Part shown: piece after piece, positions 27,256-35,345 of the stretch
How the letters are laid out: every line of letters begins with the position of its first letter
How positions within the stretch are numbered: the first letter of the stretch is position 1
NCBI RefSeq assembly: GCF_017305915.1
Contig: NZ_JAFKJN010000012.1
Span: 1-64,000 of the forward strand
DNA from: Reyranella sp.
GTDB lineage: Bacteria; Pseudomonadota; Alphaproteobacteria; Reyranellales; Reyranellaceae
Reading direction: 5' to 3'
Length of the DNA stretch: 64,000 nt
Notes under the pieces: model-generated
Database searches by the model: none
What the model was told of the DNA's origin: nothing
Seen by the model: only the letters and a program-made list of their open reading frames with translations
Translations under genes and position numbers: made by a program

Positions 27256-28250
27256 GTCTTTTTCCTCCACCGCCATTTCAGGGTGGCGCCGGCCGCCACC
27301 ACCATCGCCGGCAGGGCGATGAACGAGGTCGGCGCCAGCGACGCGATGCCCGTCAGCCCGTTGCCGACGGTGCAGCCCAGCGCCAGCACGCCGCCCGCGC
27401 CCATCAGCGCCGCGCCCGATGCGTAGCGCAGCATGTCGGCCGGCCGCTCGAAGCCTTCGAGCTTGAAGTCGCCGCGCAGGGCGGCGACCAGGGTCGCGCC
27501 GACCAGCGTGCCGCCGACGAAGGCGATGCCGAAATTGACCTTAGAGCCGGTCCAGGTGAGCAGGTAGATCAGCGAATCGCCGCCGCCGCGGGTGACGTTG
27601 ATGCTCTCGACCGTGGTCGGCTCGAACTCGTCGCGGCCCAGCACGCCGGTGACGAGATAGCCCGCCGCGACCAGCGCGCCGATCAGCGCGCCGCCGATCA
27701 GGTGCTCGGCCGAGATCGGACGCCAGACGATGAACACCACCGCGGCGACCAGCACGATGCCGCCCACGAGCGGCGGCAGGGTCTGGTGCGCGAGGTTGAC
27801 GGAGGTCGTGGCCATCATCGCCGCGCGAGTCGGCGCCAGGATGCCGCGGATGGTGGCGTAGGCCACGAAGCCGAAGACGATGAACACCACCACCGACCGC
27901 AGGTTGCCGCCAGCCGCCAGCACCAGCATGCGGGTGCCGCAGCCGCCGGTCAGCACCATGCCGACGCCGAACATCAGGCCGCCCAGCAGCGCGCCGCCCC
28001 AGAACAGCTGATTCGGCAGCACCACCGCCTTGCCGAGATCGAGATGGCCGGTCAGCACCAGCGCCTGCACCGAGATCAGCGCCACCACCATCGCCAGCAG
28101 GAAGCCGCGGGCGCGCGGCGCGTCGGGCTTGGTCAGCACATCCTCGACCGCGCCGCGCAAGCAGAATCCCGACCAGCGCGCCAGAGCGCCGAAGCCGATG
28201 CCGACCGCGAACCCGGCCAGCGCGACCTCCGTATTCATGTCCAATGCCAT
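27252..28250 (-). CDS. YeeE/YedE (TsuA-type) sulphur-compound transporter
   Basis: A 332-residue inner-membrane protein with about nine or ten hydrophobic segments. The conserved cysteine motifs of thiosulphate transporter TsuA are present: RWSGFCLRGA (about 25-34), LTGGCGTRML (about 100-109) and ALGCTVGNGLTG near the C-terminus. Known relatives take up thiosulphate, or in YedE cases possibly selenium compounds. It is the first gene of a two-gene unit with the epoxide-hydrolase-like gene, with a 4-bp overlap. Confidence 0.85.
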   Translation of the reverse strand: MALDMNTEVALAGFAVGIGFGALARWSGFCLRGAVEDVLTKPDAPRARGFLLAMVVALISVQALVLTGHLDLGKAVVLPNQLFWGGALLGGLMFGVGMVLTGGCGTRMLVLAAGGNLRSVVVFIVFGFVAYATIRGILAPTRAAMMATTSVNLAHQTLPPLVGGIVLVAAVVFIVWRPISAEHLIGGALIGALVAAGYLVTGVLGRDEFEPTTVESINVTRGGGDSLIYLLTWTGSKVNFGIAFVGGTLVGATLVAALRGDFKLEGFERPADMLRYASGAALMGAGGVLALGCTVGNGLTGIASLAPTSFIALPAMVVAAGATLKWRWRKKT

Positions 28251-28260
28251 GCGCGGCAGA

Positions 28261-29127
28261 TTAGCCGCGAAGATGCACCGGATGCGAGAGTCGTGCGCGC
28301 ACCGACGCGCGCGTACCGAACAGCAGGGAGCCGAGGAAGAACAGGCTCGCCACCAGCACGATCAGCGGCCCCGACGGCAGCCCGGCATGGAACGAGACCA
28401 AGAGGCCGATCGCGCCCGACAGCAGGGCCAGCGGCGCGGCAATCGCCGTCATCGACCAGACCTCGCGCGCCCAGAAGGAGGCCGCCACCGCCGGCAGCAG
28501 CATCAGGCCGAGCGCCATCAGGGTGCCGAGCGCCTGGAAGGCCGCGACCATGTTCAGCACCGCGAGGCCGAGGAAGAGATAGTGATAGAGCGCGCCTCGC
28601 ACGCCCATGGCGGCCAGGAAGCCCGGATTGAAGCATTCGACGACCAGCGGGCGATAGATCGCGGCGAGCCCGACCAGGGTCAGCGTCGTCGTGCCGGCGA
28701 CCAGCAGCAGCGCCTGGCTGTCGACGGCGAGGATGGCGCCGAACAGGATGTTCATCAGGTCGACCGCCGAGCCGCGCAGCGACACGATCAGCACGCCGAG
28801 CGCCAGCGCCGTGAGATAGGCGGCGGCGAAGCTTGCGTCCTCGCGCATCGAGGTGAAGCGGGCGATCGCGCCCGAGACCAGCGCCGTGGAGATGCCCGCG
28901 AGAAAGCCGCCGAGGCTCATCGCCGGCAGCGACAGGCCGCCCAGCAGGAAGCCCAGCGCCGCGCCGGGCAGCAGGGCATGGGCCAGCGCATCGCCCATCA
29001 GGCTCATGCGCCGCAGGATGAGGAAGACGCCGATCGACGAGCCGCCGAGCGAGAGACAGAGGCACGCCACCAGCGCGCGCTTCATGAATCCGAAATCGGC
29101 GAACGGCGCGAAGAGAAAGTCGTACAC
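28261..29127 (-). CDS. metal ABC transporter permease, ZnuB/MntB family
   Basis: A 288-residue permease with about eight membrane helices. The start YDFLFAPFADFGFMKRALVA and FLILRRMSLMGDALAHALLPG are family hallmarks. GTG 29127 was chosen to include the conserved YDFLFAPF segment; an internal ATG (MKRALVACL) would cut it. With the ATPase upstream and the Zur-like box this points to zinc import. The permease and ATPase genes are separated by a 57-bp palindromic repeat. Confidence 0.88.
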   Translation of the reverse strand: MYDFLFAPFADFGFMKRALVACLCLSLGGSSIGVFLILRRMSLMGDALAHALLPGAALGFLLGGLSLPAMSLGGFLAGISTALVSGAIARFTSMREDASFAAAYLTALALGVLIVSLRGSAVDLMNILFGAILAVDSQALLLVAGTTTLTLVGLAAIYRPLVVECFNPGFLAAMGVRGALYHYLFLGLAVLNMVAAFQALGTLMALGLMLLPAVAASFWAREVWSMTAIAAPLALLSGAIGLLVSFHAGLPSGPLIVLVASLFFLGSLLFGTRASVRARLSHPVHLRG

Positions 29128-29131
29128 TACC

Positions 29132-29188
29132 GTCGCCCCGAGTCGCGCGGATCTGATCCGCGCTTGAGCGAAGCGGAGCGGGGACGAC
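29132..29188. repeat. palindromic intergenic repeat related to the GIY-YIG-flanking elements
   Basis: GTCGCCCCGAGTCGCGCGG at one end and GAAGCGGAGCGGGGACGAC at the other, with GCGCGGATC/GATCCGCGC inner arms. It shares GTCGyCCCGA, TCGCGCGG and AGCGAAGCGGAG with the element at 4613-4725. Inserted between the zinc-type ATPase and permease genes. Confidence 0.7.
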
Positions 29189-29194
29189 GAGCCA

Positions 29195-29938
29195 TCACGC
29201 GGTCTGCCTGAGCGGCACCTCGCAGGCGCCGGCCCGCTCGTCCCAGGCCTCGGCCATGGCGCGGGCGCGCAGGAGGTTCTCGGCCGACAGCACGCGGCCG
29301 GTCGGGCCCGAATCGACCAATTCGCGCGCCAACAGCAAGCTGTTGGGGAACTCGCGCCGCACCTGGTCGAGATCGTGCAGCACCGCGACCACCGTGCGCT
29401 GCTCACGGCGCCAACGATGGATCACCCCCATCAGGTCGGACACGGTCTTGGAATCGATGGCGGCGAACGGCTCGTCCAGCAAGACGAGATCCGCGTCCTG
29501 CAGCAGCAGCCGCGCGAACAGCACGCGCTGGAACTGACCGACAGACAGCGTGTCGATCGGCCGGCGCTCGAAGCCGCTGAGCCCGACCGAGTCGATGGCG
29601 TGTTGCGCATCGTGCACGTCGGCCTTGGCGGCCTTGCCGAAGGCGCCGAAGCGCGACCAGCGGCCGAGCAGCACCGTATCGAGCACCGAGATCGGGAAGG
29701 AGCGATCGATCTCCGCCTGCTGCGGCAGGTAGGCGATCCGTCGCGCGCTGCATTCGATGCTGCCTTCGACCCGCCGCACCAGGCCCAGCATCGCCTTGAG
29801 CAGCGTGCTCTTGCCGGCGCCGTTGGGGCCAACGATGGCGGTGATCTCCGCAGCGGGAATCTCGGCCGAAACATGATGCACGGCGGGGTGCCGGTCATAC
29901 GAGACCGTGAGGTCGACCAGCTTGAGCGCCGCGCTCAC
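29195..29938 (-). CDS. metal ABC transporter ATP-binding protein, ZnuC family
   Basis: A 247-residue ATPase. Walker A is GPNGAGKSTLLKA, signature LSVGQFQRVLFAR (variant LSVGQ in place of LSGGQ), Walker B LVLLDEPFAAID and switch VLHDLDQVR. The start GTG 29938 overlaps the small upstream membrane ORF by 4 bp. It should energise zinc (or manganese) uptake with the permease at 28261. No ZnuA-type binding protein is adjacent. Confidence 0.88.
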   Translation of the reverse strand: MSAALKLVDLTVSYDRHPAVHHVSAEIPAAEITAIVGPNGAGKSTLLKAMLGLVRRVEGSIECSARRIAYLPQQAEIDRSFPISVLDTVLLGRWSRFGAFGKAAKADVHDAQHAIDSVGLSGFERRPIDTLSVGQFQRVLFARLLLQDADLVLLDEPFAAIDSKTVSDLMGVIHRWRREQRTVVAVLHDLDQVRREFPNSLLLARELVDSGPTGRVLSAENLLRARAMAEAWDERAGACEVPLRQTA

Positions 29939-30054
29939 AGCGCCCACCACACGGCGAGCCACAGCACCGCCGCGACGCCGAGCGCCCAGGCGATGCGCTG
30001 GGTTGCAGCCATGCCCAGAAGGGCCGTGCCGGGCGAGGAGGATGAGCCGTGCAT
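29935..30054 (-). CDS. small single-pass membrane peptide leading the zinc ABC operon
   Basis: A 39-codon ORF: MHGSSSSPGTALLG, then MAATQRIAWALG, then VAAVLWLAVWWAL and stop. The last about 22 residues form one hydrophobic helix. Its TGA overlaps the GTG start of the ATPase gene (GTGA), and it lies directly downstream of a Zur-like box. An internal ATG would give 25 residues. The overlap and composition suggest a real translated leader or a small transporter partner; there is no homology evidence. Confidence 0.5.
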   Translation of the reverse strand: MHGSSSSPGTALLGMAATQRIAWALGVAAVLWLAVWWAL

Positions 30055-30062
30055 GCACCGAA

Positions 30063-30079
30063 TTGTTATAATATTACGT
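30063..30079. promoter_or_regulatory. Zur-like box upstream of the zinc ABC operon
   Basis: The core GTTATAATATTAC (30065-30077) is one base from a perfect GTTAT-AAT-ATAAC palindrome, the core of known Zur sites. It is 9 bp upstream of the small ORF start and 125 bp from the ATPase start. It would repress the operon in high zinc. Confidence 0.6.
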
Positions 30080-30140
30080 AAAGCGAGTCTAACCGTTTGT
30101 TGATTTGGCGGAGAGCGGGGCCCGCGCCCACGTTCGGGCC

Positions 30141-30890
30141 ATGTCAGGATTTGGTAGACGTTCCGTGTTGATCGGAGGCGCCGGCTTGCTGGTCGGGGCC
30201 GACGCTGCCGCGGAAAGCAGGCCCGGCCAGAACGGCGGGCCTTGGGCGATCGAGCTGTTCACCTCGCAGGGCTGCAGCTCCTGCCCGCCGGCGGACGCCA
30301 TGCTGGGCAGGCTGGCGCAGCGGCCCGACATCGTCGCGCTCTCCTTCCACGTCGACTACTGGGACTACATCGGCTGGAAGGATCGCTTCGCCACCAAGGA
30401 GACGACGGCGCGGCAGCGCGCCTATGCCCGCACGCTGCGGCAGAAGTACATCTACACGCCGGAGATGGTCGTCGACGGCCGCGTGCACCAACCGGGCATC
30501 AGCGACGGCCAGATCGAGTCGATGCTGGCCAATGCCAAACGCCAGGCGACCGCCCGCACCACGCCGATGCTGAAGCGCGTGGCCGACGGCACGCTCAGGA
30601 TCGCGCTCGACGCGGCGAAGATCGAAGGACCGGCCGACGTCGCGCTGTTCGTCTACGACCGCCGTCATGCGACGCCGATACAGCGCGGCGAGAACGAGGG
30701 CCGGCGGCTCGACAACTTCAATGTCGTGCGCCACTTCGAGGTACTGGGCCAATGGGACGGTGCGCAAGCGCACTGGACCGTGGCGGCCGACCGCTTCCAG
30801 CCCGAGCAGGGGCTGGCAGCGATCGTGCAGCAACCCGACCACGGCCCCGTCCTGGGCGCCAACAAGCTCGAGCCGGTGATCGCCGGCTAG
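30141..30890 (+). CDS. DUF1223 family exported thioredoxin-like protein
   Basis: A 249-residue protein of the DUF1223 family, secreted and with a thioredoxin-like fold. The N-terminus has a twin-arginine-like signal (FGRRSVLIGGAGLLVGADA). The family motif ELFTSQGCSSCPPADAML carries the CxxC pair. FHVDYWDYIGWKDRFA and YTPEMVVDGR are the other signatures. The function is unknown. A TTG start 36 bp upstream is less likely than ATG 30141. It lies 52 bp before the SUV3-like helicase gene. Confidence 0.85.
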   Translation: MSGFGRRSVLIGGAGLLVGADAAAESRPGQNGGPWAIELFTSQGCSSCPPADAMLGRLAQRPDIVALSFHVDYWDYIGWKDRFATKETTARQRAYARTLRQKYIYTPEMVVDGRVHQPGISDGQIESMLANAKRQATARTTPMLKRVADGTLRIALDAAKIEGPADVALFVYDRRHATPIQRGENEGRRLDNFNVVRHFEVLGQWDGAQAHWTVAADRFQPEQGLAAIVQQPDHGPVLGANKLEPVIAG

Positions 30891-30942
30891 CCTTGCGCCG
30901 GCAAGCCTTGCGTCCGCGAGCGGCGCGGGCCAAGTTCAGCCA

Positions 30943-33900
30943 ATGTCGCTCGCCAGCGCGTCCGGCCGCCTGACCGCCGTCCTCGGGCCGACCAACACCG
31001 GCAAGACCTATCTCGCCATCGAACGCATGCTGGGCCACGAGTCCGGCATGATCGGCTTCCCGCTGCGTCTGCTGGCGCGCGAGAACTACGATCGCGTGGT
31101 CAAGATCAAGGGCGCCCACCAGGTCGCGCTGATCACCGGCGAGGAGAAGATCGCGCCGCCCGGCGCGCGCTATTTCGTCTGCACCGTCGAATCGATGCCG
31201 CTCGACCGGCCGGTCTCCTTCCTCGCCGTCGACGAGGTGCAGATGGCGGCCGATCCCGAGCGCGGCCACTTCTTCACCGACCGCATCCTGAACGCGCGCG
31301 GCAGCGACGAGACCATGCTGCTGGGCGCCGACACCATCCGGCCGGTGCTCAATCGCCTGCTGCCCGACATCGATGTCGTGGCGCGGCCGCGCTTCTCCAA
31401 GCTGTCCTATGTCGGGCCCAAGAAGGCGACGCGACTGCCGGCGCGCTCCGCCGTGGTCGGCTTCTCGGCCAACGAGGTCTATGCCATCGCCGAGCTGATC
31501 CGCCGCCAGCGCGGCGGCACGGCGATCGTGATGGGCGCGCTCTCCCCGCGGACGCGCAACGCCCAGGTCGAGATGTTCCAGTCCGGCGAGGTCGACTACC
31601 TGGTCGCGACCGACGCGATCGGCATGGGCCTCAACATGGACGTGAACCACGTCTGGTTCGCCTCGTTGCGCAAATATGACGGCCGGCAGCTCCGGCCGCT
31701 GCGCAACGTCGAGATCGCGCAGATCGCCGGCCGCGCCGGCCGTCACATGAACGACGGCACCTTCGGCACCACCATCGACATCGGCGGCCTCGACGAGGAG
31801 ACGGTCGAGGCGATCGAGAACCATCGTTTCGATCCGCTGCGCGACCTGCAATGGCGCAACACCGAATTGGACTTCCGCTCGGCCGCGGCGCTGCTCGGCT
31901 CGCTCAACCAGCCGCCGCCGCATGCCGCGCTGCAGCGGGTGCGGGAGCAGGACGACCAGCTTGCGCTTCAGACGCTGTCGCAGCATTCGGAGTTCCTGCC
32001 GCGGCTGCATGCCGCCGGGCGCGTGAAATTGCTCTGGGAAGTCTGTCAGGTGCCGGACTTCCGCAAGACGATGACCGAGGAGCACACCGCGCTGCTCGGC
32101 CAGCTCTTCCAGCATCTCACGCAGGGCGGCGAGCGCCTGCCGGAAGACTGGATCGACAGTCACGTCAAAAGACTGGAACGATTCGACGGCGACATCGACA
32201 CCTTGATGACACGCATCGCGCATGTTCGGACGTGGACCTACATTTCGCATCGCGCGGACTGGATTCAGAGGGCACAACACTGGCAAGAACGCGCGCGGGC
32301 GATCGAGGACCGGTTGTCCGATGTGCTGCACCAGCGTTTGACTCAAAGGTTTGTCGATAGACGGGCCGCACTGCTTGTACGAAGATTGCGGGATGAGGGT
32401 GAAATGACGACGTCTGTCGCCGAAGCCGGCGAGGTCATTGTCGAGGGCGAGCATCTGGGCCGCATCGAGGGCTTCCGGTTCGTTCCCGACGCGACCGAGG
32501 GCCAGACGGACCAGAAGGCCGTGCTGAGCGCTGCCTTGCGCGCGCTGCGCGAGAACCTGCCGACGCGCCTGCAGGCGTTCGCGAACGCGCCCGACGGCGA
32601 GCTGGTGTTCGATTCGCAGCTGCGCGTCTGCTGGGGTGGCGGCCCGATCGCGCGCCTGATGCCGAGCGGCGACGTGCTGGCGCCCAAGGTCGAGGCGCTG
32701 CCGTCCGACCTGCTCGACGGGCCGGCGCGCGAGGACGTGCGCAAGCGCGCCGCCGCCTGGGTCGAGACGCGCATCCGGCTCGGCCTCTCCGAACTGATGG
32801 ACGCCCGCGCCACGCTCGAGCAGCTGCCGGCCGGCGCGCGCGGCATCGTCTTCCAGCTCTGCGAGCATCTCGGCGTCCTGCCGCGGCGGCCGATCGAGCA
32901 GCAGATGGCCGAGCTCAGCGAGGAGGACCGCAAGGCGCTGGCCAAGCTCGGCGTCCGGGTCGGCGTCTATTCGCTCTACTTCCCGAGCATGCTGAAGCCG
33001 GTGCCGATCCGGCTGCGCGCCGGCCTCTGGATGGTGGCGCACGGTCGCGATTCGATCCCGCCGCTGCCGGCCGAGGGCCGCACCTCGATGGATCTGCCGC
33101 AAGGCGCGGAGCGCGATTTCTACGCCTCGATCGGCTACGCGCCGCTCGGCAATCACGCCATCCGCGCCGACATGGTCGAGCGGCTGGCCGCGATGGCCCG
33201 CCAGGCCGTGCGCGAAAGCCGCGAGACCGCGCGCCGGCCGCAGCAGGAGAGGGAGCGCAAGCCCGAGCCGAAGGCCGATCCGCCGGCAGCGGCGACGGCG
33301 ACACCCGCCGCTTCGACATCGCCGCCGGCCGACGAGATCAGCGAATGGGCGATCGTCGCCGCGGCGTTCGGCGAGAGCGAGCCGGAACCCGCGCCGGAGG
33401 CGAAGGCCGAGGAGGCCGCGCCCGAAACCGCACCGGCCGAGCCGACCGCCTACGCGGCCGAGGAGACGCCGCCCCAGTCGACCGAACCTGAGTCGGCCGG
33501 AGAGGCCCGGAGCGGAGTGGCGCCGATCGAAGAAGGCACGGCGGAGGAGACCGCGACCGACGAGGCGCCTGTCGCCGCGACGGAAGCGGCCTCCGAAGAG
33601 TCGACAGCCGAAGCGGCCGAGGCCTCCGAACCGGCGCCCGTGGCCGAACCGGCGGCCGACGAGACCAGGCCCGCGGGCCCGCGGCCGCTGCCGCCGGGCT
33701 GGTTCCGCGCCACGCCGCAGATGATGTCCCTGGTCGGCTGCTCGGAGCCCGAGATGGCCGACGTGATGCGCGGGCTGGGCTATCGCGTGCATCCGCCGTC
33801 GGACGAGCACGGGCCGCTGCACGCCTTCTCGGTCAAGCCGCGCTTCGTGCGCGAGCGCGAGGAGCAGCGCGCCCGCCAGCGCCAGCAGGAGCGCGATCGC

Positions 33901-34233
33901 CGCGACCAGCGCCGCCGCGAGCGCCCCGACCGGCCGAACGAGCGCCAGTTCTTCGCCGACGCGCCGCGGCGCGATCGGCCGCAGGGCCAAGGACCGCGGC
34001 CCGATCGCCAGGATGGGCCACGCAAGGACGGGCCGCGTCAGGACGGGCCGCGCCAGGATGGGCCGCGCCCTGACCGGCCGCCGCGCGACGACCGCCGCGG
34101 GCCGCGCGGACCGCGCCGCGACGCCGACGGACCGGCGCTGCGCCTCTATGCCACGACCGAGAAGAAGGGCGATGCGGTGTCCGATTCGCCGTTCGCCAAG
34201 CTGCTTGAGCTCAAGCTCGGCGGAAAGAAGTAG
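30943..34233 (+). CDS. SUV3-like DEAD/DEAH-box RNA helicase with long disordered C-terminal tail
   Basis: A 1096-residue helicase related to mitochondrial SUV3. Walker A GPTNTGKT is at 15-22, the DEVQ box (DEVQMAADPERG) at 97-108, and motif VI AQIAGRAGRH near 265. The SUV3 C-terminal region continues through about residue 770. From about 775 to 905 it is acidic and Ala/Glu/Pro-rich. Then a second small domain (PPGWFRATPQMMSLVGCSEPE) is followed by an Arg/Asp-rich tail with DGPRQ repeats. The tail suggests RNA binding. Codon choice between about 32155 and 32420 differs from the rest. The tail is much longer than in yeast or human SUV3. Confidence 0.88.
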   Translation: MSLASASGRLTAVLGPTNTGKTYLAIERMLGHESGMIGFPLRLLARENYDRVVKIKGAHQVALITGEEKIAPPGARYFVCTVESMPLDRPVSFLAVDEVQMAADPERGHFFTDRILNARGSDETMLLGADTIRPVLNRLLPDIDVVARPRFSKLSYVGPKKATRLPARSAVVGFSANEVYAIAELIRRQRGGTAIVMGALSPRTRNAQVEMFQSGEVDYLVATDAIGMGLNMDVNHVWFASLRKYDGRQLRPLRNVEIAQIAGRAGRHMNDGTFGTTIDIGGLDEETVEAIENHRFDPLRDLQWRNTELDFRSAAALLGSLNQPPPHAALQRVREQDDQLALQTLSQHSEFLPRLHAAGRVKLLWEVCQVPDFRKTMTEEHTALLGQLFQHLTQGGERLPEDWIDSHVKRLERFDGDIDTLMTRIAHVRTWTYISHRADWIQRAQHWQERARAIEDRLSDVLHQRLTQRFVDRRAALLVRRLRDEGEMTTSVAEAGEVIVEGEHLGRIEGFRFVPDATEGQTDQKAVLSAALRALRENLPTRLQAFANAPDGELVFDSQLRVCWGGGPIARLMPSGDVLAPKVEALPSDLLDGPAREDVRKRAAAWVETRIRLGLSELMDARATLEQLPAGARGIVFQLCEHLGVLPRRPIEQQMAELSEEDRKALAKLGVRVGVYSLYFPSMLKPVPIRLRAGLWMVAHGRDSIPPLPAEGRTSMDLPQGAERDFYASIGYAPLGNHAIRADMVERLAAMARQAVRESRETARRPQQERERKPEPKADPPAAATATPAASTSPPADEISEWAIVAAAFGESEPEPAPEAKAEEAAPETAPAEPTAYAAEETPPQSTEPESAGEARSGVAPIEEGTAEETATDEAPVAATEAASEESTAEAAEASEPAPVAEPAADETRPAGPRPLPPGWFRATPQMMSLVGCSEPEMADVMRGLGYRVHPPSDEHGPLHAFSVKPRFVREREEQRARQRQQERDRRDQRRRERPDRPNERQFFADAPRRDRPQGQGPRPDRQDGPRKDGPRQDGPRQDGPRPDRPPRDDRRGPRGPRRDADGPALRLYATTEKKGDAVSDSPFAKLLELKLGGKK
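34006..34080 (+). repeat. 15-bp tandem repeat encoding RQDGP units in the helicase tail
   Basis: Five in-frame 15-bp units of the type CGC-CAG-GAT-GGG-CCG (34006, 34021, 34036, 34051 and a diverged 34066). They encode RQDGP, RKDGP, RQDGP, RQDGP, RPDRP. Such a tract can change in length by slippage. Confidence 0.85.
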
Positions 34234-34257
34234 GCCGCAGGCGGATGCAGCGAACCC

Positions 34258-34369
34258 ACCTCACCCTGAGGAGCGGCCCATTGGGCCGCGTCTCGAAGGG
34301 TGGGCAACCGGCAGATCGCCCGTTGCCATCCTTCGAGACGGCCGCTACGCGGCCTCCTCAGGATGAGGT
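34258..34369. repeat. dispersed palindromic intergenic repeat (CCTCAyCCTGAGGAGC type), copy 1
   Basis: Outer arms ACCTCACCCTGAGGAGC-GGCC and GGCC-TCCTCAGGATGAGGT; inner arms around TCTCGAAGGGTGG and CCATCCTTCGAGA. A second copy is at 58483-58596. It fills the gap between the helicase and the S4-domain gene. Confidence 0.85.
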
Positions 34370-34385
34370 TGCCCCTCGTTAGTCC

Positions 34386-34640
34386 ATGCGGCTCGATAAA
34401 TGGCTCTGGCACGCTCGCTTCTTCAAAACCCGATCGCTCGCCGCGCGTTATGTCGAGAAGGCGCGCTGCCGGATCGACGGCCGGGTGACCGACAAGCCGC
34501 ACACCAACGTCTCGCCCGGCATGGTGCTGACCTTCGCGCTCGGGCCCAGGGTGCGTGTGGTCCGCATCGTGGCCCTGGGCGAGCGTCGCGGGCCGGCGCC
34601 GGAAGCGCGCGCGTTGTATGACGAGATCGAAGCGGCATGA
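34386..34640 (+). CDS. RNA-binding S4 domain protein (Hsp15-like)
   Basis: An 84-residue protein that is essentially one S4 RNA-binding domain: MRLDKWLWHARFFKTRSLAA, then CRIDGRVTDKPHTNVSPGM. E. coli Hsp15 binds stalled 50S subunits; this is the shorter alphaproteobacterial form without the long basic tail. It follows the helicase gene, a pairing often seen in alphaproteobacteria, and precedes fdxA. Confidence 0.88.
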   Translation: MRLDKWLWHARFFKTRSLAARYVEKARCRIDGRVTDKPHTNVSPGMVLTFALGPRVRVVRIVALGERRGPAPEARALYDEIEAA

Positions 34641-34704
34641 TGCCAGCCTTGCGCCCGCCCCCTGCGCGCGTTAAGCAGCCCGCCGCTCGTGCCTGGAGCC
34701 GTTG

Positions 34705-35040
34705 ATGACCTATGTCGTGACCGAGGCTTGCATCAAGTGCAAGTACATGGACTGTGTCGAAGTCTGCCCCGTGGATTGCTTCTACGAGGGCGAGAATATG
34801 CTGGTCATCAATCCGGACGAATGCATCGACTGCGGCGTCTGCGAGCCGGAATGCCCGCCGAAGGCGATCGTGCCCGACACCGAGAAGGGCATGGAGCAGT
34901 GGCTGGAGGTGAACCGGACCTACGCCGCCGAATGGCCCAACATCACCCGCAAGGGCGAGGCGCCGGCCGACGCCGAGCAGTTCAAGGAAGAGACTGGCAA
35001 GTTCGAAAAGTACTTCAGCAAGAACCCCGGGAAGCGCTGA
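34705..35040 (+). CDS. fdxA: seven-iron ferredoxin FdxA
   Basis: A 111-residue ferredoxin with one [3Fe-4S] and one [4Fe-4S] cluster. Cluster ligands are visible in [20 protein letters not shown] and [18 protein letters not shown]. The C-terminal extension ([17 protein letters not shown]) is the FdxA-type tail. The ATG at 34705 is preferred over the TTG one codon earlier. It acts as a soluble electron carrier. Confidence 0.95.
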   Translation: MTYVVTEACIKCKYMDCVEVCPVDCFYEGENMLVINPDECIDCGVCEPECPPKAIVPDTEKGMEQWLEVNRTYAAEWPNITRKGEAPADAEQFKEETGKFEKYFSKNPGKR

Positions 35041-35345
35041 TCGGGCGCTAACCCCTAGATTTGGGCGCTATACAGTCCTTTTGAGCGCTTTTTTGTGCAA
35101 GCCATGCAGGTTCTGCATGGGGTGCCGTTGCGAAAATGCAACATAGGCCGCGACTCCGGCCCAATTTTCTGATATAAATTTCCCCGCTGGAGCGGTCCGA
35201 TCAGGATTGCCGCTGGCTCGGTCGCCGAATCAGGTATCCGAAAGCAACTTACTGGATACCGGCTGCCGAGCCAAGCACGTTGGGGAAGCGTGCGCGGCGG
35301 GTCGCGGTGTCGCTTTTGCGGGGATTGAGTGTGAAGGAACTAGAC
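35041..35345. other. 305-bp gap between fdxA and carD
   Basis: No gene is seen. It holds a weak terminator (GCGCT 35065-35069 / AGCGC 35084-35088, then six T), a hairpin CCATGCA-GGTTC-TGCATGG (35102-35120), an AT-rich stretch (TGATATAAATTT, 35171-35182) that may be a -10 region, and the carD leader. The carD ribosome site is GAAGGA near 35333. Confidence 0.5.
35065..35094 (+). terminator. weak intrinsic terminator after fdxA
   Basis: A 5-bp GC-rich stem (GCGCT/AGCGC) with a 14-base loop, followed by TTTTTT. The stem is short, so termination is probably partial. Confidence 0.4.

Noticed and set aside
30718..33990. 1090-codon open frame antisense to the helicase gene
   Set aside because: Composition is rich in Arg, Gly, His and Val with no motifs. 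It is a shadow of the GC-rich helicase gene, as are the 859-codon frame at 21721-24300 and many others.
34258..34369. Possible CRISPR or integron attC site because of the palindromes
   Set aside because: Single palindromic elements without spacers, direct-repeat arrays, cas genes or integrase; they match a dispersed intergenic repeat family.
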